Source of the DNA: an uncultured Eubacterium sp.
Lineage (GTDB): Bacteria > Bacillota > Clostridia > Lachnospirales > Lachnospiraceae
Direction: 5' to 3'
Assembly: GCA_948470065.1 (NCBI GenBank)
Contig: CAOKNO010000006.1
Location: 1-60,572, forward strand
Length of the DNA: 60,572 nucleotides
Position numbers and translations under genes: made by a program
Notes under the pieces: generated by a model
The model's database searches: none
Seen by the model: only the letters and a program-made list of their open reading frames with translations
Told to the model about the DNA's origin: nothing
In this document: positions 36,001 through 44,700 of the stretch, piece after piece
Layout of the letters: each line of letters begins with the position of its first letter
How positions within the stretch are numbered: the first letter of the stretch is position 1

Positions 36001-39000
36001 TTTCTGCAACACAGAACGATAACAGCGAAGGAATGGCGGAACAGAGGGCGAAGCTTCAGGCGAAACTGGATAGCTGGATTGAAAAGATTGAGAAGGTACA
36101 GTATGCGGACGGGTATATTGATACCCACTTCACCTTGCGCAGCGCTACATATTCCGGCGGCGGTTCCCCAGGAACACACCGTTGGCGTGATCTTTCAAAC
36201 CATGAAATGTACAATGCAGGCCATTTCTTAGAAGGCGTCAATGCTTATACCCGTTACCGGGAAGGGATTGGGCAGCCGGATTACAGGCTGTACGTAGCAG
36301 GGAAGCGGTTTGCAGACCATATCGTAGCGTTGTTCGGGCCAAACGGCACACGCCATGAAGTACCAGGGCATGAAGAGATTGAATTGGGTCTTGTGAAGCT
36401 TGGGAAGCTGGCGGAAGAATACGAAGGCGAAGGCGCTGGGCAGCCATATTTTGCTACGGCTAAGCTATTGATTGACCGCCGTGGAGAAGATTACCGCCTG
36501 CGTGAAAGCGGATACCGCGCCGGGGAATATTCCCAGGATGCGACGCCGTTTAAGGAAGAAACGAATGCAGTCGGCCATGCGGTGCGTGCAAATTACTTAT
36601 ATGCAGGCGTAACCGATGTGGCTACGATGTTAGAAGACACGAACCCAGATCGGATCGCTTACTTAAAGAGCTTGAACGCTATCTGGGAATCCGTGACATA
36701 CCGTAAGACTTACATTACAGGCGGGATTGGTACGACGACGCCTGGCAGCAGTTCCGAAGGATTTGGGAATGATTATGATTTGCCGCCAGATCAGTCTTAC
36801 TGTGAAATCTGCGCAGCAATCGCAATGGCAAACTGGAACCAGAGGATGAACCTGCTGTACGAAGACGGCAAGTATGCGGATATGGTGGAAAAGGAACTGT
36901 ATAACGCAGTCCTGGTAGGGACGAACTTAGACGGGAACCGTTTCTACTACAGCACGAAGCTAGAAGCATCGAATGGAAACGCGCGTTCTGCATGGTTTGA
37001 CTGTGCATGCTGCCCGCCGAACTTAATGCGTACCATTGCTGCATTGAGTGGCTATATCTACACGGTGCACAGAGATAATTTATTTGTGAATATGTATGTT
37101 GGCAGCGAAGGGAACGTGAACGTAGATGGAACTGCAGTTGCATTGAAGCAGGAAACGGAATATCCATGGGATGGCGCTGTGAAGCTGACCGTCAGCCCGG
37201 CAGAAGCAAAGGCATTTACAGTAAAGGTACGTATCCCAGGATGGGTATCCGAGCAGAAGAACCAGGATGTAACCATCAAGATCGGAAATGAAACCATTAC
37301 GGCACAGGCAGATAAGGGCTATGTTGCAATTACAAGGACATGGAACCCAGGCGACGTAGTAAGCATTGATATCCCGATGGAAATCCGTATGACAGAGGCA
37401 CATCCAGAGGTAGTAGCCAATAAGGGACAGATAGCGCTGCAGAGGGGTCCGGTTGTGTACTGTATGGAAAAGGCTGGTAACGCACAGCTTAACAGCAGTA
37501 TCAAGGACTTTAACCCGTTGAACTTTGTTATCCCAAGGGATGCGAAGCTTACAGCAACTTATAACAAAGATCTGCTTAAGGGCGTTGTAGAAATCACAGG
37601 CGACGTAAAATACCATGTAGGAAACGGAGAACTGGTTGACGCTAAGCTCCAGGCAGTTCCATATTATGCATGGAATAACCGCGGGGATGACGCAGATTAT
37701 GTGGAAGGGCAGATTAAGAACAATTCTTCCAAGATGCTGATTTGGACAGATGCAGATAAGCCGTCCGAGATTCCAGATCCAGATCCGACCGACGCGGGAG
37801 TTCATGCAAAGGTATCCTCTGATTATACATCTAGTTGGGAAAACCTGGAAGGCATTAAGACGGAATGGGAGCCAAAGAGTTCGAATGCCGGCACTGGCAA
37901 GGGCTGGGGCAACTGGTCGCAGGCGGAAGGCAGCGAGCACTGGGTACAGTATGATTGGGATACGGCAGTTACGACGGAACAAATGAAGATTTACTGGTAC
38001 GACGACGGCGGTGGAACGCGCGTTCCTGCAACGCTGAAGATCCAGTATAAGGACAGCGAAGGCAACTGGAAGGATGCCACGATGCTGACGGAATATGCAA
38101 CGGTACAGAAGCTGAACCAGTACAATGTAATCGATCTGGAGCAGATTACCACGAAGTCCATCCGCTTGCTGATGACCGTACGCAAGGGCGCGGCAGCTAT
38201 GGGGATCTACCGTTGGAAGGTTGTGAAAAAGGAACTTCCGGTCACAGAAGAGGATAAGGCAGCGGCGCAAGAAGTGAATGATGCGATCAGCGATATCAAG
38301 TATGTGACGATAACTGCGGAAACTAAGAAGAAGTTAGAAGACGCCCGTAAGGCATACGACGCTTTGACAGAAGTGCAAAAGGCTTTGGTTCCATCTGAAG
38401 TATACGGGGCTTTGGTAGCCGCGGAAGCAGAATTTGAAGCCAAGCTAGAGCAGTCTGTGAAGCCTGTGACAGACGCGATCAATGCGATTGGCACGGTAGA
38501 TGGAAGCGATGCATGCGGGGATAAGATCAAAGCAGCCCGTAAGGCGTACGATGCACTGGAAGACTTTAAGAAATCATTTGTGAAAAATTACGACGTCCTG
38601 CTCGCAGCCGAAGAACGTTATCAAGAAATCGGGCCGGATCCAGATACAGGCGCGACATTAGCGGACAGGCAGGCGGCAGACCGTGTGACGAAAGAAATCA
38701 ATGCAATTGGGACGGTTACTGCGACAGCAGAATGTAAGACGAAGATTGACAATGCACGCAAGTCTTACAATGCATTGACTCAGATCCAGAAGAATGCAGT
38801 TACAAGCTATGCAACGTTGTTAGCGGCGGAAGACAGGTACGAAGCGCTTGTAAAAGAAGCGGCAGACAACAAGGCGGCGGCAGATGCAGTAATCGCTAAG
38901 ATCAACGCAATTGGTACTGTGGCAGAAACAGATACATGCAAGGCGAAGATTGACGAAGCGCGCAATGCATATGAAGCGCTGACGAGCGTACAGAAGACAT

Positions 39001-39953
39001 TGGTAACGAATTATGCAACATTAACAGCAGCAGAAAGCCAGTATGCAGCGCTGCAACGCCAGTCAGCAGCAGATCGTGCGGCAGCAAACCGTGCAATTGC
39101 TAAGATCAATGCGATTGGCCTTGTAACACATACAGAAGCTTGCAAGGGCAGGATTGACGAAGCACGTAAGGGATACGATGCATTGACCGACGTACAGAAA
39201 GCGTTGGTAACGAACCTCGAAGTGCTCACGACGGCAGAAACTAGGTATGAACAGCTTCGGCCAGCGCCGCAGCCGGAAATCATTGATATTGCGAAGGCTA
39301 CGGTAAATGCAATCCCAGCACAGTACTATACAGGCAAGACATTAAAGCCTGCAGTTACCGTGACGTACAATGGGAAAGCTTTAGTAAAAGATAAGGATTA
39401 TACGGTAAGCTACCGCAACAACAAGAAGATTGGCACAGCAACGGTAGAGATCGTCGGGATCGGCGCATACACCGGGATTGTTGCTAAGACCTTCCAGATT
39501 ACGATTAAGAAGGGCGCAACATTTACGGTAGGGAACTACAAGTATAAGATTGCTGACGCTAAGACGAACGGCAAAGGGACGGTAATCCTGACAGGCGTTA
39601 AGAGCGCGTCGAAGAAGAGCAGCCTAAAGAAGATCAACGTAGCATCTAAGGTAGAGATTGGCGGCAAGAGCTTCAAGGTAACAGAGATTGGGGCAAGCGC
39701 ATTCTCCGGATGCAAGAAAGCAAAGAGCGCAACCATCGGTTCTAATGTAACTAAGATTGGCTCCAAAGCATTCTATAACTGCAAGGCGCTTACGAAGATT
39801 ACCGTTAAGAGCAAGAAGCTGAAATCTGTCGGAAAGAACGCGCTTAAGAATATCAATTCCAAGGCGAAGGTAAAAGTTCCGAAGAGTAAGCTGAAAGCGT
39901 ATAAGAAACTGTTCAAGTCCAAAGGACAGAAGAAAACGGTTAAGATTTACTAA
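30030..39953 (+). CDS. giant secreted bifunctional GH43 + GH127 arabinofuranosidase
   Basis: 3307 aa from ATG 30030 behind AGGAGG. The N-terminal 1358 residues parallel the upstream gene: signal, LamG-Big2-LamG-Big2, a single GH43-like blade (721-831), Big4-like, and GH43 (984-1358). Then come two F5/8C (CBM32-like) domains (1378-1534, 1541-1711), two Ig-like modules, and a GH127-type catalytic domain (1911-2576). The GH127 metal/nucleophile set is visible as Glu2259-x-Cys2261 and Cys2327-Cys2328 (ACCPPN). A third F5/8C (2589-2734), five helical repeats of about 60 residues (2738-3081), an MBG-like Ig module and a BspA-type LRR tail (3165-3307) follow. GH127 enzymes are beta-L-arabinofuranosidases, so one chain may cut both alpha and beta arabinofuranosyl links, as in extensin glycans. 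Confidence 0.88.
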   Translation: MKKKYLKTALSLVMAAAMMVSSVPVNTVSAAPQEAESGQSQTPVQDAALAVYDFDDFTAAEDGASLNDGTRTVRLESAGNGKKPTLEQDEKRGKVLSLTAQDYADRGFALLPGNPFAGKTVDNGFTLSFWTKSKGTPEGSRCLVDFEVAPSTGKRAGTLAVNQSMVYWNTTDQNDKFTDFGIGDMALTPANGWTMVTMAVTKEGIAFYRNGLKINHSKTSGTEDYVQMINDMAGSGGIANPEQTNVRLGASLATYWNCAGAYLDDVSFFGKALSEDEVMDLYQETLADPIALQSVTVQGAAEVSVGKTIQLTTVLAPENTTVNKKATWASDNTNVLTVDASGVVTGVSKGTANVTATVAGVASAPFAVKVLGTEDVDPVLETAIANYDFEDFTLTDGALTDGERTVTLEAVGKGKKPELTKVGRGKALSLTEQNYDSRGFALLPSNPFAGKSVDNGFTVSFWTNTTGTPEGARCLLDFEVAPAKAGVGDGRAGTLALNQQMVYWNTVAQNQNYMDFSIGDMNLTAANGWTMYTMAVTKTGISFYRNGQKISHRITSQYEQNKNDYNQLIQDMAGTGGLVESPDQTKVRIGASLATYWNCAGALIDDISFYDRALNDLEVGTLYDETFVDLSPKAVSINGQKAVVRGNAIQLKLAYEPADAVIGDSKVTWTSSNEEILTVDKNGKVTGVGAGTASVSAKVELSGKVLESAAFEITVQEPVTELKAGYYLAVYSTAKPAYASAGNLDQETRSVYMAVSKDGKTFDVLNHGGGVIFSKNTSGSLRVTDPRVFKADGKFTVVAPDVTEARGFHIFTSEDGVNYYDDTLVESTELAAIPLDKAKFPLMLDGTNLITTDDTITLGNAVELTEQEYKHIVDKLGTVINTGLEALQDLKVKSNDDVAKLLSEKRASVKATYSDGSTQEFNIDWSKALEGKDLTQPGTYELTGEVIQPKYLNNLKELNGSALPEDDPENDSETEKDNYDEATGTVYYDETKFVEGMADPNIFWDEQTGYYYMTGSYFPEKGDEIDANDKTEQYDRVVLRRAKTLEGLQDRSKQVTIWKVGNQGFLDNGKEVAKGYRYIWAPELHRVGDKWVVYFTESHKGNDLFNIYCHALVLDGDQDPYETALKASNEASKWQDYKMVVKEGLSDPFATPFCLDMTYFKDEVNQKSYVIWAGKPTAAYQGGNTDLFIATVDETQPWVVTSNATRVTKADYGWERVRYCVNEGATILQKDGNIFMCYSGAGTGSEYAIGMCSAKGGADLLDAKNWTKSTYPLLTSRDVAGEEGPGHNSFTVDKDGNAIFVYHARPTSHNYKKCGWDGTNSSFNNEPLNDPCRHARMKRVHWAADGTPILKMTYEEELLDQFKEVKVNVTVAEPSLGVNVAKNAKVTAGYTNDKYESTIKPENIIDGKLAQGSGESWNSWKQEGDVEYPIPVTLTWEKAQKLDSMRVMWWSDLGGVPYPKSAKVQYLDENNEYQDLAAIGVEHGGAYGQDGVWNLLKLEQPVTTTSVRLLVERNGSGSTGVGISEWEVYGEEAVAPPVDDGNNIAVKAKASADHANTPVSNVNDGKLASGAATSWNTWNNGGSYPTPVTLTWDEPYAIRNMKVMWWADNANLTANGNVTFPKSCQVQYLDPATDEWKTITAMTNEDGEDVSSVGVKFTQTNGGINANNRYWNEVTFKTPVKTTKLRLLVDRNGSGSNGIGIGEWEVYGVRVVDELFGARVEGSSKISVGQAAEYSGSTVPSEMAPNATYEWSIAPAEIAEIQGAATGRKVSVKGKSTGKAVLTLTATKGDISKETTFDIQVEGIESIDTYKTATAAGVAPILPDSVVANGLTFDDPTPSLKSNTKPDFDFKEEFNSKLIPVVWDKVEPASYAADQVGKTITVHGKATYGGEEYDATAEVVVKKPAVAAASNSTVTFENVQLNDIFWAPKQETNAMTSLEVAIEKIAAASGGEPNFDNAIKKLNGQKYDAFSGYVFQDSDIYKSIEAISYTLSATQNDNSEGMAEQRAKLQAKLDSWIEKIEKVQYADGYIDTHFTLRSATYSGGGSPGTHRWRDLSNHEMYNAGHFLEGVNAYTRYREGIGQPDYRLYVAGKRFADHIVALFGPNGTRHEVPGHEEIELGLVKLGKLAEEYEGEGAGQPYFATAKLLIDRRGEDYRLRESGYRAGEYSQDATPFKEETNAVGHAVRANYLYAGVTDVATMLEDTNPDRIAYLKSLNAIWESVTYRKTYITGGIGTTTPGSSSEGFGNDYDLPPDQSYCEICAAIAMANWNQRMNLLYEDGKYADMVEKELYNAVLVGTNLDGNRFYYSTKLEASNGNARSAWFDCACCPPNLMRTIAALSGYIYTVHRDNLFVNMYVGSEGNVNVDGTAVALKQETEYPWDGAVKLTVSPAEAKAFTVKVRIPGWVSEQKNQDVTIKIGNETITAQADKGYVAITRTWNPGDVVSIDIPMEIRMTEAHPEVVANKGQIALQRGPVVYCMEKAGNAQLNSSIKDFNPLNFVIPRDAKLTATYNKDLLKGVVEITGDVKYHVGNGELVDAKLQAVPYYAWNNRGDDADYVEGQIKNNSSKMLIWTDADKPSEIPDPDPTDAGVHAKVSSDYTSSWENLEGIKTEWEPKSSNAGTGKGWGNWSQAEGSEHWVQYDWDTAVTTEQMKIYWYDDGGGTRVPATLKIQYKDSEGNWKDATMLTEYATVQKLNQYNVIDLEQITTKSIRLLMTVRKGAAAMGIYRWKVVKKELPVTEEDKAAAQEVNDAISDIKYVTITAETKKKLEDARKAYDALTEVQKALVPSEVYGALVAAEAEFEAKLEQSVKPVTDAINAIGTVDGSDACGDKIKAARKAYDALEDFKKSFVKNYDVLLAAEERYQEIGPDPDTGATLADRQAADRVTKEINAIGTVTATAECKTKIDNARKSYNALTQIQKNAVTSYATLLAAEDRYEALVKEAADNKAAADAVIAKINAIGTVAETDTCKAKIDEARNAYEALTSVQKTLVTNYATLTAAESQYAALQRQSAADRAAANRAIAKINAIGLVTHTEACKGRIDEARKGYDALTDVQKALVTNLEVLTTAETRYEQLRPAPQPEIIDIAKATVNAIPAQYYTGKTLKPAVTVTYNGKALVKDKDYTVSYRNNKKIGTATVEIVGIGAYTGIVAKTFQITIKKGATFTVGNYKYKIADAKTNGKGTVILTGVKSASKKSSLKKINVASKVEIGGKSFKVTEIGASAFSGCKKAKSATIGSNVTKIGSKAFYNCKALTKITVKSKKLKSVGKNALKNINSKAKVKVPKSKLKAYKKLFKSKGQKKTVKIY

Positions 39954-39996
39954 TCCAGGTACAAAGGACAAAAAACACGAACATTCTGGCATAGAC

Positions 39997-40099
39997 GGTT
40001 CCTTTCCCATACGCACTTATTGTGTTGGGGAAGGAGCCTAGCCAGGAAGGGAGTACAGCCAAAACGGGGCTGTTGCGTATGCAGCGGCTCTGTTTTGGC
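39997..40099 (+). other. two long hairpins upstream of greA
   Basis: Hairpin 1: GGTTCCTTTCCC (39997-40008) pairs with GGGGAAGGAGCC (40027-40038) with one or two wobbles. Hairpin 2: an interrupted stem of about 18 bp from 40058 to 40099 beginning GCCAAAAC and ending GTTTTGGC. Neither has a T-run. They could end or stabilise the giant mRNA or act as a greA leader. Confidence 0.5.
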
Positions 40100-40149
40100 G
40101 TATTAATGGCAAGTATAGGATCGGCAGGCTGTGGGAAGGATGGATGGTT

Positions 40150-40653
40150 ATGAGAGAGAAATTAACGAAAAGCGACGTGCAAAAAATCGAAGAAGAAATT
40201 GAGTACCGGAAGCTGGTCGTACGCAAGGAAGCAATTGAAGCCGTGAAAGAGGCGAGGGCGCACGGGGATTTGAGTGAGAATTTCGAGTACCATGCGGCGA
40301 AAAAGGACAAGAACAAGAATGAAAGCAGGATCCGTTATTTAGAACGTATGCTTAAGACGGCGGAGATTGTTACGGATTCCTCAAGGGAGGATGAAGTAGG
40401 GATCAATAATACCGTGACAGTGTATTTTGAGGAAGACGAGGAAGAGCAGGTCTTCCGTCTGGTGACTTCCATCCGGGGAAACTCTATGAAGCATTTAATC
40501 AGCACGGAGTCCCCGATGGGAAAAGCAATCCTGGGGCATAAGGTTGGGGACAGGGTGGCTGTCCAAGTCAATGATACTTACTGTTATTATATTGTAATCC
40601 AAAAGATTGAAAATACAACGGAAGATAGGGAAGACGCCATCCGCCAATATTAG
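40150..40653 (+). CDS. greA: transcription elongation factor GreA
   Basis: 167 aa. The N-terminal antiparallel coiled coil carries the acidic tip (GDLSENFEYHAAK) that enters the RNA polymerase secondary channel and triggers transcript cleavage. The C-terminal FKBP-like domain follows (SPMGKAILGHKVGDRV). The ATG at 40150 is preferred over 40144 because AAGGA at 40136-40140 then has 9-nt spacing. It is slightly longer than the usual 158 residues and more divergent than housekeeping GreA, so it may be a second Gre factor. Confidence 0.85.
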   Translation: MREKLTKSDVQKIEEEIEYRKLVVRKEAIEAVKEARAHGDLSENFEYHAAKKDKNKNESRIRYLERMLKTAEIVTDSSREDEVGINNTVTVYFEEDEEEQVFRLVTSIRGNSMKHLISTESPMGKAILGHKVGDRVAVQVNDTYCYYIVIQKIENTTEDREDAIRQY

Positions 40654-40701
40654 CGGTATGCCCTTTGGGTACAAAGTGGTTAGCCTCCCAAGATTAGATG
40701 A

Positions 40702-40750
40702 AAATAAACCTACCTCGACCGACCAAGTACAAGGTAGGTTTATTTATTTT
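40702..40750. terminator. bidirectional terminator between greA and tRNA-Lys
   Basis: A perfect 14-bp stem (40702-40715 with 40732-40745) with A-rich and T-rich flanks on both strands. It serves greA (+) and the tRNA gene (-). Confidence 0.8.
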
Positions 40751-40758
40751 TGAAGTAA

Positions 40759-40831
40759 TGAGACATCGGGGATTCGAACCCCGGACAACTTGATTAAAAG
40801 TCAAGTGCTCTGCCAACTGAGCTAATGTCCC
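40759..40831 (-). tRNA. tRNA-Lys (anticodon TTT)
   Basis: A 73-nt cloverleaf on the minus strand. The acceptor GGGACAT pairs with ATGTCTC, a D-arm AGCTCAGTTGGCAGAGC is present, the anticodon loop ACTTTTAATC has TTT, and the T-arm has GGTTCGAATCC. The 3' CCA is not encoded. It stands alone with its own promoter and terminator. Confidence 0.95.
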
Positions 40832-40866
40832 AAGCCCCGTCTATAAGAGTCTTACAGACGAAACTT

Positions 40867-40895
40867 ATTCTAACATAGTCTTTTCCCAAAGTCAA
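40867..40895 (-). promoter_or_regulatory. tRNA-Lys promoter
   Basis: Minus-strand TTGACT (40890-40895), 17 bp, TAGAAT (40867-40872), about 35 nt before the mature tRNA 5' end. Confidence 0.75.
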
Positions 40896-40912
40896 TTATT
40901 AATTCAAGAAAA

Positions 40913-41485
40913 TTAAGATTGCGTTATTTGCCTGCGGATTTGAGGACCAAACAGCATTGCGAGGATCATTTTGCCTAGATCGCCAGGGATAAATGGGATA
41001 ACCCCTGCAAATAGCGCCGCTTTCCAATCCAGGTTGGCCTGGTACGCAAGCCAGGCAGTCCCAATGACATAACAGAGGATGGTTCCAAGGATCATCCCTG
41101 CCAGGCATAAAAAGCGGTTGGAAATAAATTTATCAATAAAGATCCCAGCAAGGATTGCCATAGGAAGGAATCCGATTAGGTAGCCGCCAGTAGGGCCAAA
41201 CAGCTTCTGAGGGCCGCTGGTAAACCCAGAGAAGACCGGGACGCCGATAAACCCAATGAGCAGATAAGCCAGGTAGCTAATGGTGGCCTCTTTCGTCCCA
41301 AGTAGGTACAACGCGAAATAAATCGCCAGGTTTGTAAGGGAGATCGGCACTGGCCCAATTGGGACGGAAAAAGGCGCCAGTACGCACGTTACGGCTGTCA
41401 TAACGCCGATCAAGGCAATCTGGCGGATGGTCAGCTTCGGTTTGGATCCCATAGGCGGGGTTGGGGGTAAGGTCGATTCTTTCAT
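40913..41485 (-). CDS. bioY: biotin transporter BioY
   Basis: 190 aa, six predicted membrane helices, ECF-transporter S component. Family marks include GVMTAVTCVLAPFSVPIGPVPISLTNLAIYF and the SGPQKLFGPTGGYLIGF loop, split here only for reference. It binds biotin and works with a shared EcfAA'T energising module encoded elsewhere. AGGAG precedes the ATG. The promoter carries a BirA-like operator, so it is probably shut off when biotin is plentiful. Confidence 0.93.
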   Translation of the reverse strand: MKESTLPPTPPMGSKPKLTIRQIALIGVMTAVTCVLAPFSVPIGPVPISLTNLAIYFALYLLGTKEATISYLAYLLIGFIGVPVFSGFTSGPQKLFGPTGGYLIGFLPMAILAGIFIDKFISNRFLCLAGMILGTILCYVIGTAWLAYQANLDWKAALFAGVIPFIPGDLGKMILAMLFGPQIRRQITQS

Positions 41486-41547
41486 TTGTTTGTTCTCCTA
41501 TCTTTTATGCATTGCCAAGTGGCGCCATATGTATCTATGTGGTTCCC

Positions 41548-41599
41548 ATTATAACGAGAGATAGGATGATTGTCAACTAATTTTGTAAGATAGTTTACA
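41548..41599 (-). promoter_or_regulatory. bioY promoter with BirA-type operator
   Basis: Minus-strand consensus TTGACA (41571-41576), 17 bp, TATAAT (41548-41553). An inverted repeat TGTCAACTA / TAGTTTACA (41571-41579 and 41591-41599, one mismatch) overlaps the -35. Its half-site sequence and spacing resemble Firmicute BirA operators. Confidence 0.75.
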
Positions 41600-41674
41600 T
41601 TTGGAGACAATGTTTGGATACGGAAGGAGCGATATTGCTTATTTTCTATTTTAATTTGCGCTGTTTGAAGCGAA

Positions 41675-41689
41675 AAGGGATGTTATAAT
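41675..41689 (+). promoter_or_regulatory. extended -10 promoter of the 2063-aa secreted protein gene
   Basis: TGTTATAAT, an extended -10 with TATAAT at 41684-41689; no good -35 at 17 bp. It lies about 80 nt before the start codon. Confidence 0.45.
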
Positions 41690-41771
41690 AAAATGGTCTA
41701 TAAGTAAAATTCAGAAGCTTTATTCCAGCGGGATATATTTTGCAGGATGAAGAGGAAGGAGAAGAGATTTT

Positions 41772-44700
41772 ATGCTACAAACGGAAGGGAAAAAAGAAGG
41801 GAAAAGGAAAGGGGGCAGGAAAGCATGGATCCTGCAGTGCGGGAAGCGTGCCTTCCTGTCGTTGTTTTTGGCGTTGGCGGTATTCGTAGGCAGCCTGCCG
41901 TCTATGGGGGTACGGGTAAAAGCAGAAGTAAGGAGCCAGGAGCGGGTATTCCAGCATCCAGGCTTGCTTCATTCCGAAGAGAGTTTTGTGAAAATGAGGG
42001 AAAACATAGACAATCAGGTATCTCCCAACAAAGAAACCTGGGACGCCTTGTGGTGGAATACGTATTCCAATGCAGGCTGGAATCCGCGTCCGTTAGAAGG
42101 TGTGACGAGGGGCGGGACGGGAGACAGCATCAACCAGCTTCGGATTGACGTAAGGCGCGCCTACCAGAATGCCCTGATTTGGAAAGTCAGCGGCGACGAG
42201 GAGCATGGGCAGGCGGCTTGCCGGATTATCAATGCCTGGTCTTCCACAATGAAATGGCTGGGAGGGAATGCCGACCGTTTCTTGGCGGCGGGGCTGCAAG
42301 GCTATGAACTGGCCAATATAGGGGAGATCATGCGGGATCATCCTTCGTTTGACAACGAGGGGCTGAAAAGGCTTCTGCTTCAGGTCTTTTACCCAATGAA
42401 CGAAGATTTTATGATCCGGCATAACGATGCGTATATCGGGAATTACTGGGCGAACTGGGAACTTGCGAATCTGGCGTCTATGATTTCCATCGGCGTATAC
42501 TGCGACAGGAAAGATATCTATGAAAGGGCGCTGGATTATTATAAGACGGGGAAGGGCAATGGTTCCATTTACCATACCATGCCCTATGTATTTGAAGAAG
42601 AAGGGCTGGCTCAATGGCAGGAATCCGTCCGCGATCAAGGGCATACGACGCTCGGGCTTGTGTTATGCGGGGTTATTTGTGAAACGGCCTGGAACCAGGG
42701 GGACGATTTGTATGGCCTTTCAGACAACCGTTTTATGAAAGCAGTCGAATATTCGGTAAAATACAATAGCCTGGGAGAAGAAGTGCCATCTGCCGCTTAT
42801 GAATACCGCCAGGGCAAGAAAGGGGATTCCAGGTGGCATGCTGGGATCAATCCATACCAAAGGGGGAGCTGGCGTCCGATTTATGCACAGATGTACAACC
42901 ATTATGTCAATCGGAAGGGTCTGGAAATGCCCAATGTAAAGAAGATGATGGAGCAGGCAGACGGCGTTTATATGGAAGGCCAGGCTGGGAATAGCCTGGA
43001 TGAGCTGGGATGGTATACCTTGACGTATTCCAATAGCAGCGGGCGCAGCGAAGATACGTCAATCGAAGGGGATTTGTCTGACGGCGTTTACCGGATTGTT
43101 TCTGCCTCGAGTGGGAAGTCGTTGGTTGTCAATGAAACAGGGAACCTGGCTTCGGCCAAGAAGGGGACGAGACGGGATGAGTGGTGGTTATTACAGAATA
43201 AGGGCGACGGCGAGTATACCATTACAAATATGGCGACCGGCAACCGGATGCAGGTGAACGACGAAGGGGAAACGGAAATGGACGGCAATACGTTCAGCCG
43301 CTATTATGCGTACGGCACGCAGATTGGCACAGGAGAGGCAGATGGATCCCTGGCGCAAAGCTTTGCATTTCTAAAGGAAAACTATGGCGCGTACCGGATT
43401 GTCCCATCGTTAAACTTCCTTGTGCTGGCATTGGAAGGAAACAGCGCTGCAGATGACGCCAGGATTGTCCAGTGGAGGAACGACGCCGTTGGTTCTTATT
43501 GGAATGAGAACAATGCGGGGCAACGCTGGAATTTAGAAAAAGCAACCGAGGTCGGGACGTCGTTTTCCTTTGACAGCGAGGAAACAGGCTTTTCCACGGA
43601 ATATGCACAAGCCGAAGGAAGCTGTTCTTTGGCAGCCCATGGAACGGGGATGGCAGCGTCGTTTGACGGGCGCGGCGACGTCCTGGAATTTACTGCAAAA
43701 ACAGGAAAAAGCATACTGGCAGGGGAAAAGGCGTTTACTGTTTCCCTGGAAGCCAAGCCGGAGGGAAGCCAAAGCCAATGGCTGTTTTACGCAGCCTTGG
43801 ACGATAAGGCGCAGGAAGGGCAGGAAGCGTCTTACCTTGGGATTTGGGAAGAGGATGGGACGGTTTTTGTAGAACGCAGGAGGCAGGGAGAGGATTGCCC
43901 AGCGTTACAAGCCGCAGTAGGTACGGAAGGATGGCGCCACATTTCTGTGGCATTTGCAGAAAAAGAAACGGTATTGTATCTCAATGGGGAGGAAGCGGCA
44001 AGGGCGTCTAGCAAGGTTGGCGTGCATGAGATTTTAGGCGAAAACGGCATTGTGCAGGTAGGGAAAGCCAACCTGGGGGCAGGCAAGTATTTCAAAGGGC
44101 AGATTGACAATGTAAAGCTAATGGGCCATGCCATGACCAAAGGGGAAGCCTTGGCGGAAGCGTCTGCCTATGTACAAGGGACGTTGCCAGAAACGTTGGT
44201 GGATCTGGACTTTGATTCGGAAACAGACGGATTTTCCGGCGGCATTGGGAAGGCGGACGGCGTGTACAGCCTTGTGGATCACGGCAGCGGCAAAGCCTTG
44301 TATTTAGATGGATTCCGGGATTATCTGGAAATTACTGGGGAAAACGGCGGCTCCCTCATCCCAGGTGGGCTTATAAAAGAGCTTACCATATCCCTACAGG
44401 TGAAATACGAAGGCGGGACAGGCTGGCTCTGTTATGCAGCCCCGGATCCGCTGTCGCAGAATTACGGGTATGAGCGGTATCTTGGGCTTTTGGATCACAA
44501 TGGGTCGTTAACGGCGGAGCGTTATGATAACCAGGGCAGCCGTTTGACGTCGGCGTCGGGCGCGTATACGGCAAGTGGATGGCGTCATCTGGTTCTTGTA
44601 TTGACAGAATCAGAGATTATTGTTTACCACAACGGAGAAGAGGCGGCGCGTGCAGCGAATGATACGCCGTTATCCCGTATTTTAGGCGGCGATTCCATCT

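Noticed and set aside
37080..38270. 396-residue minus-strand frame opposite the GH127 domain
   Set aside because: Biased-codon shadow of a well-supported gene; no start signal and no recognisable domain.
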